Below are positions 46,526 through 55,376 of a DNA stretch of 64,000 nt, piece by piece (positions within the stretch are counted from its first letter, which is position 1; every line of letters begins with the position of its first letter). The stretch comes from Corynebacterium ammoniagenes DSM 20306. GTDB taxonomy: Bacteria > Actinomycetota > Actinomycetes > Mycobacteriales > Mycobacteriaceae. The notes under the pieces are model-generated. The model did no database searches, was not told where the DNA came from, and saw only the letters and a list, made by a program, of their open reading frames with translations. The DNA lies in NCBI RefSeq assembly GCF_001941425.1, contig NZ_CP009244.1:496001-560000 (forward strand). Direction: 5' to 3'. The position numbers were made by a program, and so were the translations under genes.

Positions 46526-47510
46526 TTTCTTTGTTGAGGTGTTTAATTCGGTCTATGCGTGTCTGTCGAGCAATGGCTGCCGCCAGCTGTGCTTGTGCTT
46601 CTGCAATACGGTCGCTCAGACCACTGGTGGTGTAGCCAGGGCCGAATTTCGAGCCCGCGTCTGCTGCTTTGCGCTTACGGCTCTTACCCTTCGGGGTGCG
46701 TGTTGTGTACGTCATGTCCTTGCCGTTGTCATCGACCAGTCCGATGCTGAGTTCGTCGTCCATCATCTTCAGCGACAGGTTGTAATCGACAGCCAGGTCG
46801 TGCGCTTTATCAAGCCCATCCGGGGCGTTGAGGACGCGGTCATCTGCGATTAGTTCATCGACGCGCTTGCGAAGATAATCAGCCCAGGTATCGCCCGTCA
46901 GGTCGTTGATTCCTAGGCCAGTCGAGTCAATGCTTTTACCGTCTCGGATCGCCATGCGTTCGGCACGCCGGAGCTTGACGAAGCCTTCTGGCTCCAATCT
47001 CCTCATACCCCAGTCGCGCATCACGTCATCGTTGACTACTTTGACTGCGTGCCAATTGCCGGCGCGTTTAGGCGCGGCCTTACCAGAACTTAGGTCGTGG
47101 TTAAGCAGAATTAGGTGGTTGTGCACACAACCGGATTTGCTGTCGGTATGGGTGGCAACGACGAAAGGTGTGTCGGGCGCCAGCCGCTGCGCTAAATCTG
47201 TACCCATCGCGTTGGCTTTCTCGACATGGGACGGATCATCTCGGTGCAGCTCGTCGCGCGACCAGGACTGAACTAGAGTAATGGCCCTATTACTGCGGTT
47301 GCTGTAATTATTTATGATGTCACGGCCAGATTCGACGAACTCGATTCCGGCCCAGCGGCCGTCGCTGTCGTTGTCCATTTCGCTGCCGCAAACGACTGTC
47401 AATGCCGTAGCGCGAACTTGACCGCTCTTTGCATTCGTACGGTTGCCATAGACCGCGTATACGACAGGCGAAGACAGACTTTTTGATCTATCAACGGTTG
47501 TAATTGACAT
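46011..47510 (-). CDS. MOB-P-like relaxase
   Basis: Nicks oriT and pilots the strand in mobilisation. The 499 residues carry the metal-binding histidine motif HTDSKSGCVHNHLILLN (His121, His130, His132). The catalytic Tyr is probably in the first 25 residues (VYAVYGN). The C-terminal half is polar and Arg-rich. It overlaps mobC at its 5' end by 20 bp and the coiled-coil gene at its 3' end by 515 bp. Confidence 0.87.
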   Translation of the reverse strand: MSITTVDRSKSLSSPVVYAVYGNRTNAKSGQVRATALTVVCGSEMDNDSDGRWAGIEFVESGRDIINNYSNRSNRAITLVQSWSRDELHRDDPSHVEKANAMGTDLAQRLAPDTPFVVATHTDSKSGCVHNHLILLNHDLSSGKAAPKRAGNWHAVKVVNDDVMRDWGMRRLEPEGFVKLRRAERMAIRDGKSIDSTGLGINDLTGDTWADYLRKRVDELIADDRVLNAPDGLDKAHDLAVDYNLSLKMMDDELSIGLVDDNGKDMTYTTRTPKGKSRKRKAADAGSKFGPGYTTSGLSDRIAEAQAQLAAAIARQTRIDRIKHLNKESEKDSESTNDRASATNPRDISRRKPRPHLGSLGDDAESTYEGLNQDSSSAQSSERVGNQDPIHRSVGEGTSEVIRAATKARRAAEKSSSNHRRDEGVRPGAAGGRRDHQQSGKHADGHGPIDEKYPENTRRPRGDVPRNAGGREASGEAQRRKRQERLARLNQAANYEPEF

Positions 47511-47862
47511 AGCTACTCACCGTATTCTTGAGGTGATTAAAGTCTGCCTGAGCCTGGGATATGAGGGCTATCAACCCGTCGTCGCCAGAGGCGTGCGCCC
47601 GCCGTGTGAGCTGGTTGAGATTCACGCCGATACGATTGATCTCTTTCCACAATCGCCTCACGTTGTTCTGAAACTCTTGCGGTGGGTCATTGATCCGACG
47701 CTCCCACCCTCGCGGCAGTCGGTCAGCTAGGGTGTGGATAGCTCCCCGCATGACCTCTGCTGGGGACAGGTTGGCGCGCTTAGCGACTTCGCTAACGATA
47801 TGCCACTGTTCGGCATTAAGTCGCAAAGTCAATCGCTTCTCGACAGGTCCGTCTAGTTTCAT
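47491..47862 (-). CDS. MobC-like relaxosome accessory protein
   Basis: The 123 residues have an N-terminal ribbon-helix-helix-like segment (KRLTLRLNAEQWHIVSEVAK) and a MobC core (NNVRRLWKEINRIGVNLNQL). Such proteins bind oriT and help the relaxase. The gene lies directly between the oriT candidate and the relaxase. Confidence 0.8.
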   Translation of the reverse strand: MKLDGPVEKRLTLRLNAEQWHIVSEVAKRANLSPAEVMRGAIHTLADRLPRGWERRINDPPQEFQNNVRRLWKEINRIGVNLNQLTRRAHASGDDGLIALISQAQADFNHLKNTVSSYVNYNR

Positions 47863-47905
47863 TTCATCGTATCTTTCTGTTCGTATATCTTTACGTTCTG
47901 TAAAT

Positions 47906-47999
47906 CTCCCAACTCGCTTACACGAGCTGGGAGATAGCCCCTTCTTTCTCCCACGCTTCGAGCTACCTCCGTCTCACTGATTACTGCGTAATCCGTGAG
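47906..47999. other. Candidate origin of transfer (oriT)
   Basis: Two inverted repeats lie just upstream of mobC. One has 13-bp arms with one mismatch (47906-47918 and 47925-47937). The other is CTCACTGATTAC-TGC-GTAATCCGTGAG (47973-47999; one mismatch). Hairpins next to mobC are the usual oriT layout. The nic site is not identified. Confidence 0.55.
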
Positions 48000-48122
48000 C
48001 ACTGGTGGTAGTCGAAGTCGGCTCCAAATAAGGGGCGGCCAGCATCACCCTGAGCACCTCCTGCGCTCACCCGACTGGCGCCGGGCAGGGGGCTGGCTGG
48101 CAAGGGGTCTTCCCCTTGACCC

Positions 48123-48446
48123 CTAATCTGGCCAGTCTGTTGACTGGCCAGAATCTCCAGCGGGCGGCTGCACGCCCGCTGGCTCCGACTCACCCCGAGG
48201 GGCTTCGGAGGTGGGTTTTCCAACCACCTCCAGCCCCAGTGCGGTGAGTAACTCCGCGACTGTGTGGTCGCGGTACTCCGCCCATTCGGAATCGGGCTTC
48301 GCGGCGGCATCGGAGAGCACACGGCCAAGCTCTTGGTTGAGCTTGTCTTGCTGCTCCTTCTCCCGCCGCTTGGCTTCCTCGCGAGCTCTTTTCTCAGACT
48401 CAATTCGCTCAAGCGCGATTTCGATTTTTGACTTCTTCGTAGCCAT
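48123..48446 (-). CDS. Charged helical hypothetical protein
   Basis: No family assigned. The 107 residues have a highly charged helix (about 1-45, RIESEKRAREEAKRREKEQQ), a short segment HTVAELLTALGLEV and a Pro/Gly-rich tail. It lies upstream of oriT in the same orientation as the mob genes, so a mobilisation accessory role is possible. Confidence 0.55.
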   Translation of the reverse strand: MATKKSKIEIALERIESEKRAREEAKRREKEQQDKLNQELGRVLSDAAAKPDSEWAEYRDHTVAELLTALGLEVVGKPTSEAPRGESEPAGVQPPAGDSGQSTDWPD

Positions 48447-48449
48447 TTC

Positions 48450-48788
48450 TTAGAACTCCATCTCGATGTCGTTTTGGTCTTTTGACGTAGACCCCGCTGG
48501 GGTCATATTTCGGTTCACTGCAGGCTGCTGGCGGTGACGGTTCTTAGCATCACAGCGTTCACACTGCGAGATTTCGATGATGTCTTTGGCGGCGCCTCGC
48601 ACGTCGTGATTGGTCGAGGTAGCGAGAGCCGTCTCTGCCACCTCGTGCATGTCTTTTTCTGCCTGTTTGGCTTGTGCAGCCAATTGCTGCCAGTCGATGC
48701 TGAGTACGCCAGCTGTTGTGGGCGCCACGGGCTCTTTATGTCGGATTCCGGTCACGCTCTCGGTCACCGTGGAAGTTATTTTGCCCAT
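48450..48788 (-). CDS. Hypothetical protein with CxxC motif
   Basis: The 112 residues start at ATG 48788 with AAGGAGAAAAG upstream; the longer frame to 48917 overlaps the replication gene and is not used. It has a helical middle (WQQLAAQAKQAEKDMHEVAETAL) and a single CERC motif. It lies 3 bp from the next gene, so the two are probably an operon. Function unknown. Confidence 0.6.
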   Translation of the reverse strand: MGKITSTVTESVTGIRHKEPVAPTTAGVLSIDWQQLAAQAKQAEKDMHEVAETALATSTNHDVRGAAKDIIEISQCERCDAKNRHRQQPAVNRNMTPAGSTSKDQNDIEMEF

Positions 48789-48901
48789 TACTTTTCTCCT
48801 TACTTTTGAGGCTTGTCTTATGGGGGAGGGCATCGGGTGGAGACTATGTCCACGCCGATCCCTTGTGGCGGGCCTCGTGGTTTCTGTAGCGTGCTCATTT
48901 G

Positions 48902-51900
48902 TCAATTGTCCTGGCACCCAGCCCAGGACTCCGCAGGGCCTGCTGAGTCAGATAGGACGGGCACGTCCACGCCACCCGTGTTGGGCAGCTCGACGGCCTG
49001 GAACGCACCCATTACTGTGTGCTTAATTTCTTCTGCTCGGTCGCGTGGGACTGAAAGCACGATCTCGTCGTGGACAAAGATTCTGACCATCTCAAGCACC
49101 TCTGCGGGGAGGTTCAAAACACCTTCAAGGAACACGTCGCGCGCTGTGCCTTGCCCATAGGCAGCAGGTCCTCGCGTGTAGGCTTTTGCACGGTCCACAG
49201 TCACACGGCGACCAAAGCCGGTGGGAATCCAGCCATGTGCTGCAGCGTGCTTGCGCAAGTGATCTTTGAACTTCTCGAGAGCAGGAAACTCGTAGTGCAG
49301 TCGCTCCAACTGCTTGGTTGCTTCGACCTCTGAGATGCCCGCATGCTGTGCAAAACTTTTCTGTCCCATGCCGTAGTTAGCAGCGTGTGCAAGTGCCTTG
49401 GCATCACTTCGTCGGCTGGCATCGCCAAAGACTCTGAGAGCCATCTCGGTATGTGCATCACGACCGGGTGTGAATAGTTGTGCGTAGTTCGCGTCACCGC
49501 TGCCCGCCGCCATACAGCGCGCGTCAATCTGAGATAAATCGACAGACACCAGCGCCTCATCGGTGCTGTCCGGCAGGATCATCTCACGCTGACGGATAAG
49601 CCACTCCCCACGAGAACCAAAGACCGTCATGCCGGGTTTGGTTGTGCTCAAGCGGCCCGTGGCTTGGATCGACTTAATCGAGGGATACACACGGTCTCCA
49701 CGCAAATATCTATTAATCGTCGAGGCCGGGGTAGAAGCATGCAGCAGCGTTTCCATCTTCGCGGCTAACTCGACGACTTCCGGTACATCAGGGTGCTTTT
49801 CTGCAAGCTCATTTAGCGCCTTCGTGCTGGTGCTGATACTGCCCTTAGACGTGCGCGGTGCGGCTACGTTGAACTGGCTGAGATAATCAGCAATGACCTG
49901 CTTGCCAGCTGCTGAAGCCCATGGAGACTTCCCCTCGTCGGGGATGCCTACGGTGTCGATGAGCCAAGTGCGAATCTCGCCCTTCGTCTGTTCTTCTTCT
50001 GCGAGAAACTGGTCAACTTTAGAGGTGTCTACGCGGATACCACGAGCTTCGACAACGGCCAAGGCGTGCATCTTTGCGTGCTCGAGGCGTAGATAGTCTT
50101 GGTTGATCTCCTTACCGACAGAGGTGAGCAGCTTTTCGTAGACTGCAACATTGGCGCGTACATCTTGCAGGGCATATTCAACATAGTTGGGGTTATCTAC
50201 TGGGATTTTATCGAAACCACCAAACTGCTTAGCAAGTGCTTTCAGTGCCGTTTCACCGTCGGCAAGCAGTTTGCCGTCCACGCCACACCGGGAAGCGACT
50301 TTATCGAGGTCGTACTTGAGGTTCTTATCTCCGCCAGCTCTAAGACGTGCCATCACTAGTGTGTCACGCACACGATCAGCCTTGATCAACGCTTTGACGT
50401 CCAGGCCGTAGAGGCGCTGTAAGGCTGGTAGATCATACTGCAGCACGTTATGGCCGACGATGGTGTCAGCCTTCTCCAACAGTGGAATCAGCTCGCCAGC
50501 AATGTCGGTCGTGGGAACCGGTTCGGCGCCGTTGACGGAGTACGTGGCGAGACGCACAAAACCAGGGACTTCTGTGACGTGAAGGTCGTCCGCGTCTCCA
50601 GTCTCAAGGTCAAATACGACGGTGGTTCCGGTGTCTTCTGTTAGTGGCGCAGGCGGCCGTGGCGGTGGCGTACCACCGCCGTTGCCACCGTCGTCACCAT
50701 CATCAGGACCGACGTGCACAATATCGAAGAGGTTAGTGTGATTGAGCATCCTGACGACCTTCATGACATAACCACCGATCGTACGGTTCTGCATCTTTGT
50801 ATAAAACCGGCCTAACCGCTGGGCGGTCGCTTCGGAAGGAGACTGGAGGTCAGATGGGAGAGGTACAAATTCGCCATTGATTTGAGACTCCTGAATTGCG
50901 TTCTGCGCGTCGAACGCACGGAACGGACTATCAAAGGTCCGATACAGCCAGTCGATGTGGGCGAGGTCTTCCTGATCACTCTCATTGCGCCTTTCCCGTT
51001 GCTCGCGCACTCCCTCCATAAGGTCGGCGCGTCCAGCGAACGCGAGAATCCCACCTACTGCCTCGTACCACTCGTTGAAGCTACCGGTGTCCTGCCCGGT
51101 GATAGGCCCAGGTTTACCTGCGACGATCCATGCGCGGATTAGCGTGAACGCGGCCTGCAGGAGAGCCTTTCGGTTCTCACGAACCCACGCCTTGAGGTCG
51201 GGGTGCTGGAAGTCGTCGCGTGCCTCAGGATTCGCCAAGGGCGTCTCCATCTCAACGATGATGCTGCGGCGTGCCAGGTCTTTTTTAACTGCGACATTGT
51301 TGCCAGCGGCAAAAACGCAAGCAGAATTTACCACCAGCTCGTGCTTTGACTCACCGAGGATACGTCCGCCGAAGTGCGTGCCTGTGAGCATAGAGGCCAG
51401 GGCCAGACTTTCTAGCCCTTCTCCGGCCTCGTCGAACATCAGCTGGGTGCGACCAGCCAAAAGCGCAGAGTAGAGTAGCTTCTCCATTTCCTCGTCGTGG
51501 AAGGGGAGCTTCTGTAGATGTGCGTCATGACCACTTGCGATAAGGCTCGTTATAGAGAGCAGTAGACCTTTACCCGTACCGCGATTATTTGCCGTGACGA
51601 CGTGCATAGGCGCGGTAGGGCATGCAGGCCGCACGAGCAGGGTGAGCAGCATACCGAGCGCGCGTGTGCGGTCGGCTTCTTTCTTGAATGGGAAGTCGGC
51701 ATAAGCCTCCTCCAGCAACTCGCGCGCAGCCTGGACGTCGCAGTGGGTGGGAGCCTCGGGCACGCTAAACCCTTCCAGGTTATCCGACAAATCCACGTAA
51801 AGACCTGTCTCAGGGTCGTACCCGGACTGGCAAACGATCGTTCCTTCCTTGGAAAGAACAGGGGTCTCGGTGATACCCCTGATGTTGGAGTATTTGGACG

Positions 51901-53068
51901 AGCGCGATTTGTTGAAGATGATCCCGGCCTCAGTGTTCGTGAGTGCACGAACCCGTGTCTTCTTCGTCATGGCCTGCTTTACACGGATGGCCTGAGCTGC
52001 CAGGTCGATGGCGTAAGGGATTTCCACGACATCCAACTGTTTGCGGTCATCACGTGTTTCCAAAGCGACGAGCTTGTCGCCGGACCTAAATAGCTTTGTG
52101 CCTGCATACTTGTTGTACACAGCCTGATCTACCGCGTCATGGAAGAACTCAGCGTCCAGATCAGAGTCCACAGACGGCTTCCTGCTTTCTGTCTGCATGG
52201 TAGAAGCAGTGTTCGTTTGCGTTTGCGCCGGACGCTTTTTGCAAGGTTTGTCGCCTGCTTGCTTGATCCACAACTCCAGCATGTCCTCCCGACGGTCGTC
52301 GGAGATAACGGCGAGCACGTCGTCGAGACCCTGCTTTCCGCCGCCGGGGACGTTGACGAAGCGGACGGGACTCGCGCCCCACTGACGGCAAAGGGTGCCT
52401 AGGTCTTCGGCGCCGTCGTAGACCATGCGGTTAGTCGCTGCATCGGCATCGGCGATGATGTAGGTGGGGAAGCCATCGACGAGCTGGAACGCAGGGCTTG
52501 GGCCATCCACACCGCCCCGCCAAGACGTAATACCTGTCAGCCCGTAGACGGCAGTGCCGGGGTCAGTCGCAGACAGCGCGGCCAGGGCCTGTTTCGTGCC
52601 TTCGACGAGCAACACACGGCGGGTTTTATCGTTTACTGCACGTCGCTCAACTAACGCGGGTGTGGGATAACCGGAGTTCTTGGCGGGACAGATGTATTTC
52701 GGAGTCCTGCCGTCTGCGAACTTTACGGCACTGGGCTGGGGCTTGACCTGCCAGGTTGTTCCTTTACCAGCTTCTTCGAGCGGGTAGACCAGCGCCGGAA
52801 GTGCATTCTCAAAGTTGGCGATCCACTTCAGTGGTTCTGGCAGATCGTCCTTTTCGTAGGCGGTGTACGCGCTACTACTGGCGATGACCTCATCTGAGAC
52901 CGCTGAGCCACGCATCTCCGCGAGATGGTCGGCGGATAGCAAAGCACTGGAGTCTAAATCTTTACTAGAGGTTGTGCTATCGACGGTAGCTCTTGTAGTA
53001 TCGGTGTCAGTTAATTGATTTTGAATGTCCTCGCTAGCGGTGGTGGGGACATTTTCTTTTGCGCTCAT
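48902..53068 (-). CDS. TOPRIM-helicase-exonuclease-DNA polymerase fusion protein
   Basis: Single 1,388-residue replication protein. In order: a TOPRIM-like domain (about 150-250; LLVEGTKQALAAL, IIADADA, GLDD), and a DUF927/D5-like helicase (about 440-650; Walker A NNRGTGKG at 494-501, Walker B LMFDEAGE, FAAGNN sensor). A Gly/Asp/Pro linker follows (about 788-812). Next is a 3'-5' exonuclease (about 815-980; FDLETG, VGHNVLQYDLP, YALQD), then a family-A polymerase (about 995-1388). The polymerase has motif A VDLSQIDAR (1176-1184), motif B K1224 with NYG 1231-1233, and motif C HDE 1333-1335. All key residues appear intact. It is coupled (TAATG) to an upstream HTH protein. Confidence 0.87.
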   Translation of the reverse strand: MSAKENVPTTASEDIQNQLTDTDTTRATVDSTTSSKDLDSSALLSADHLAEMRGSAVSDEVIASSSAYTAYEKDDLPEPLKWIANFENALPALVYPLEEAGKGTTWQVKPQPSAVKFADGRTPKYICPAKNSGYPTPALVERRAVNDKTRRVLLVEGTKQALAALSATDPGTAVYGLTGITSWRGGVDGPSPAFQLVDGFPTYIIADADAATNRMVYDGAEDLGTLCRQWGASPVRFVNVPGGGKQGLDDVLAVISDDRREDMLELWIKQAGDKPCKKRPAQTQTNTASTMQTESRKPSVDSDLDAEFFHDAVDQAVYNKYAGTKLFRSGDKLVALETRDDRKQLDVVEIPYAIDLAAQAIRVKQAMTKKTRVRALTNTEAGIIFNKSRSSKYSNIRGITETPVLSKEGTIVCQSGYDPETGLYVDLSDNLEGFSVPEAPTHCDVQAARELLEEAYADFPFKKEADRTRALGMLLTLLVRPACPTAPMHVVTANNRGTGKGLLLSITSLIASGHDAHLQKLPFHDEEMEKLLYSALLAGRTQLMFDEAGEGLESLALASMLTGTHFGGRILGESKHELVVNSACVFAAGNNVAVKKDLARRSIIVEMETPLANPEARDDFQHPDLKAWVRENRKALLQAAFTLIRAWIVAGKPGPITGQDTGSFNEWYEAVGGILAFAGRADLMEGVREQRERRNESDQEDLAHIDWLYRTFDSPFRAFDAQNAIQESQINGEFVPLPSDLQSPSEATAQRLGRFYTKMQNRTIGGYVMKVVRMLNHTNLFDIVHVGPDDGDDGGNGGGTPPPRPPAPLTEDTGTTVVFDLETGDADDLHVTEVPGFVRLATYSVNGAEPVPTTDIAGELIPLLEKADTIVGHNVLQYDLPALQRLYGLDVKALIKADRVRDTLVMARLRAGGDKNLKYDLDKVASRCGVDGKLLADGETALKALAKQFGGFDKIPVDNPNYVEYALQDVRANVAVYEKLLTSVGKEINQDYLRLEHAKMHALAVVEARGIRVDTSKVDQFLAEEEQTKGEIRTWLIDTVGIPDEGKSPWASAAGKQVIADYLSQFNVAAPRTSKGSISTSTKALNELAEKHPDVPEVVELAAKMETLLHASTPASTINRYLRGDRVYPSIKSIQATGRLSTTKPGMTVFGSRGEWLIRQREMILPDSTDEALVSVDLSQIDARCMAAGSGDANYAQLFTPGRDAHTEMALRVFGDASRRSDAKALAHAANYGMGQKSFAQHAGISEVEATKQLERLHYEFPALEKFKDHLRKHAAAHGWIPTGFGRRVTVDRAKAYTRGPAAYGQGTARDVFLEGVLNLPAEVLEMVRIFVHDEIVLSVPRDRAEEIKHTVMGAFQAVELPNTGGVDVPVLSDSAGPAESWAGCQDN

Positions 53069-53406
53069 TAAGCAACTCCTCCTAGCACGGCTAGGAGCTG
53101 CTGACGCTGCTCTTCAGTGAAGAGCGGAGCGGAATCCACTATCTTGGCAACGACAGCATCGTCGGTGACAGGCCCATGGACGAAGCCCCCCGTGCTGGCG
53201 AGGTAAGCGTCTAGGTCGGTGCGACGGTAACGGACGGACCAGCCGTCCTTGATAAACGCTGGTGCTTGGCCGTTACTACGGCGCTTTTCCAGCGTGCGAG
53301 GGCTGCAGTGAAGATGCTGCGCCGCTTCCGCGGTAGTGAAAAATTCTTGATCGGGCGAAATTGTTGAAGGCACGACGAAATCCCTAAGTACGTAAGGATC
53401 CCGCAC
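53068..53406 (-). CDS. HTH (MerR/excisionase-type) DNA-binding protein
   Basis: The 112 residues contain an HTH_17-like domain (about 20-70; FFTTAEAAQHLHCSPRTLEKRR, then the wing VRYRRTDLDAYLAS). It starts at GTG 53406 and its stop overlaps the polymerase start. Candidate roles are replication control at the adjacent origin-like region or recombination directionality factor. Confidence 0.75.
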   Translation of the reverse strand: MRDPYVLRDFVVPSTISPDQEFFTTAEAAQHLHCSPRTLEKRRSNGQAPAFIKDGWSVRYRRTDLDAYLASTGGFVHGPVTDDAVVAKIVDSAPLFTEEQRQQLLAVLGGVA

Positions 53407-53609
53407 TTTTCGCCCGGTAGGTGCCCCTATTTCATCCGACAGCTATCCCGCTTTTCCGGGGTGGGGAATCACCCGCAGCAGCTGCACTTTTCCATCTCGT
53501 CTCTGGCGACTGCAGCTGGTCAGTCTCGGCGAGGTGTCGTGGACTATCTAAGCCTTGCCGGACACTCCACATCCGGAAGGTGGGATTGAACACTTTGTTC
53601 GCCATCTAT

Positions 53610-53624
53610 TGTACGCGGCGTACA
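53610..53624. promoter_or_regulatory. Palindrome upstream of the HTH-polymerase operon
   Basis: TGTACGC-G-GCGTACA is a perfect 7+1+7 palindrome about 200 bp before the HTH gene. It is a possible binding site for that protein. Confidence 0.45.
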
Positions 53625-53677
53625 GCGTCAGGGCAAGTACTTTTCGATATTAGATATGGCAAGACGTTGAAGGCTTA

Positions 53678-53833
53678 GGGGGATTAGGGGGATACGGGGG
53701 CTACGGGGGATGTTTTCGGCCTTTAGCCAAAAAATCCAAAAAACGTATTAATTGGTAAAGACCCATTAACGTCTTTTTTGAAAAATCTAGGATTTGAGCA
53801 TAAGTAGCCCCCGTATCCCCCTAATCCCCGTAG
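53678..53833. other. Origin-like region: G-quadruplex repeat, 26-bp inverted repeat and AT-rich spacer
   Basis: 53678-53709 holds four runs of five G at exact 9-bp spacing (loops ATTA, ATAC, CTAC). A 26-bp segment of it (53679-53704) recurs inverted at 53804-53829 without mismatch. The 99-bp spacer is AT-rich, with an internal inverted repeat (AAAAAACGT near 53738 and ACGTCTTTTTT near 53768). It lies in the 494-bp gene-free region 53407-53900 upstream of the replication operon. Confidence 0.6.
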
Positions 53834-53900
53834 TTTTCCATCATGGTAGCCACAACCCGTGTTCGGGTAAAGCAGGGTTCTTGAGGCGGCCGCAACCGCG

Positions 53901-54197
53901 ATGCGTCTTCTCGAGTCGTCCGACCTTATCGGACGGGGCCAGCAGGCCGCCTTGTTTCTTCCCGAACCCGATGTGGAGGTTCATCCCGGGCGCCCGCGAT
54001 CAATGAGACCTTCCCCGGTAAGTGCGTGGGTGGAATTGTGGCCGGCACTTACCGACGCGATCGAGGAAGCCCAACGTGATCCGGAGATGGCCCGCCGTCT
54101 ATTTAACTTCATCGTCGCTCTTCGCCGAAAAAATGAGAAGTATGTGCAAAGTGTCCGAGACAATTTTGGGGACCTAGGTATCCCAACCAAATTTTAG
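53901..54197 (+). CDS. Small hypothetical protein
   Basis: The 98 residues match no recognised family. The C-terminal half is helical and charged (ELWPALTDAIEEAQRDPEMA; ALRRKNEKYV). There is no clear ribosome site before the ATG. The 3' end overlaps a TGTCCGAGACA word near 54150, so the frame could be fortuitous. Confidence 0.35.
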   Translation: MRLLESSDLIGRGQQAALFLPEPDVEVHPGRPRSMRPSPVSAWVELWPALTDAIEEAQRDPEMARRLFNFIVALRRKNEKYVQSVRDNFGDLGIPTKF

Positions 54198-54225
54198 TCA
54201 CTTTACTTATTTTTCATACCGTTCA

Positions 54226-54328
54226 CGTAACGTAGAATAAATAACGCGTTAAGTGACAATTTTTGTGGACGTGGGCACATGCTAAAAAAGTGTCACGTAA
54301 ACGTTCGTATAAGTGATGGGAAATAGCT
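54226..54328. repeat. Probable res region of the Tn3-type resolvase
   Basis: The ~100 bp before the resolvase contain GTTCACGTAACG, AAGTGACA, TGTCACGTAAACG and TTCGTATAAGTGA, AT-rich repeated words typical of res subsites. About 34 bp of it recur inverted at 57697-57730. Confidence 0.5.
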
Positions 54329-54946
54329 ATGGCTCTGATTGGTTACATGAGGGTTTCAAAAGCGGATGGGTCACAATCCACTGATTTACAGCGTGACGCC
54401 CTACTTGCCGCCGGCGTTGATCCCGAACACATCTATGAGGACAAGGCGTCCGGTAAAAAAGAGGACCGCCCGGAATTAGCGTCGTGTCTGAAAGCACTGC
54501 GTCCCGGCGATACCTTGCTGGTGTGGAAACTGGATCGGCTGGGCCGGAATCTACGCCACCTGGTCAACATTGTCCACGACCTCACCGCCCGCGGTGTCGG
54601 GCTGAAAGTGCTGACCGGTCAGGGCGCGGCGATCGATACGACCTCGGCTCAGGGCAAGCTTGTCTTCGGCATTTTCGCCGCACTCGCCGAGTTCGAGCGC
54701 GAACTGATCTCCGAGCGCACCAAGGCTGGCTTGGAATCGGCCCGGGCTCGCGGACGTAAGGGGGGACGTCCCCACAAGATGACCCCTGCGAAGGTGCGCC
54801 TGGCGATGGCGTCGATGGGGCAGCCCGAGACCAGCGTCGCAGCCCTCTGCAAAGAACTCGACATCACCCGCCAAACTCTCTACCGGCACGTTTCCCCCAC
54901 TGGTGAACTGCGCGAGGATGGGCGGAAACTGCTCACCGGACGCTGA
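54329..54946 (+). CDS. Tn3-type resolvase
   Basis: The 205-residue serine resolvase has GYMRVSKADGSQSTDLQRDAL with the catalytic Ser, KLDRLGRNLRHLV, EFERELISERTKAGLE and a C-terminal HTH (ALCKELDITRQTLYRH). There is no tnpA next to it, so the parent transposon is degraded. Its upstream region looks like its res site. Confidence 0.92.
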   Translation: MALIGYMRVSKADGSQSTDLQRDALLAAGVDPEHIYEDKASGKKEDRPELASCLKALRPGDTLLVWKLDRLGRNLRHLVNIVHDLTARGVGLKVLTGQGAAIDTTSAQGKLVFGIFAALAEFERELISERTKAGLESARARGRKGGRPHKMTPAKVRLAMASMGQPETSVAALCKELDITRQTLYRHVSPTGELREDGRKLLTGR

Positions 54947-55376
54947 CGTCCTACCGCAGCACAGCGACATGGCGGCATGTGCGGGACCGTCTTGAAGGGT
55001 CCCCGTATATAGAGGTATAACCGCGGAAAACTAAAAGAAGGAAACCAGGCGCTCACTGCCTGTCTTGTGACTGGTGTTCGACCCAGCTGTGGAGGAACGT
55101 ACTGTCGGGTTGCGCCCGGATTCTGCCCGTGTCCTTGGCTGACTGCGACTACCTCTTCATTGCGGTGCTGTTCATCGGCGATGTACAGCATTGCAGGTCA
55201 GGTGGGGTTAAACTACGTTTTGAAGCGGCACTCGTGCCTAGACACGTGTGCCGCTTCGTTCTTACCTTCTCGTGCTGCGCAGTCTCACACTCACCCCACT
55301 AGGGGCACTTTGGTTACACATTGTCTCAATGCCCCAGAGCCGAGACACCTCATCTCTACGGTCGGTACGGGCTGGT
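54947..55376. other. Gene-free region with a hairpin
   Basis: 430 bp with no convincing gene. A hairpin GAAGCGGCAC (55222-55231) / GTGCCGCTTC (55248-55257), with T-rich flanks on both strands, could terminate the sulP gene and the resolvase transcript. The rest shows nothing recognisable. Confidence 0.5.

Noticed and set aside
53678..53833. G-rich repeats considered as a CRISPR array
   Set aside because: The unit is 9 bp with no unique spacers of 25-40 bp, and there are no cas genes. An origin or quadruplex structure fits better.
54880..55191. 103-codon minus-strand frame in the gap after the resolvase
   Set aside because: It overlaps the resolvase 3' end, is rich in Arg/Pro/Ser without any motif, and looks random.
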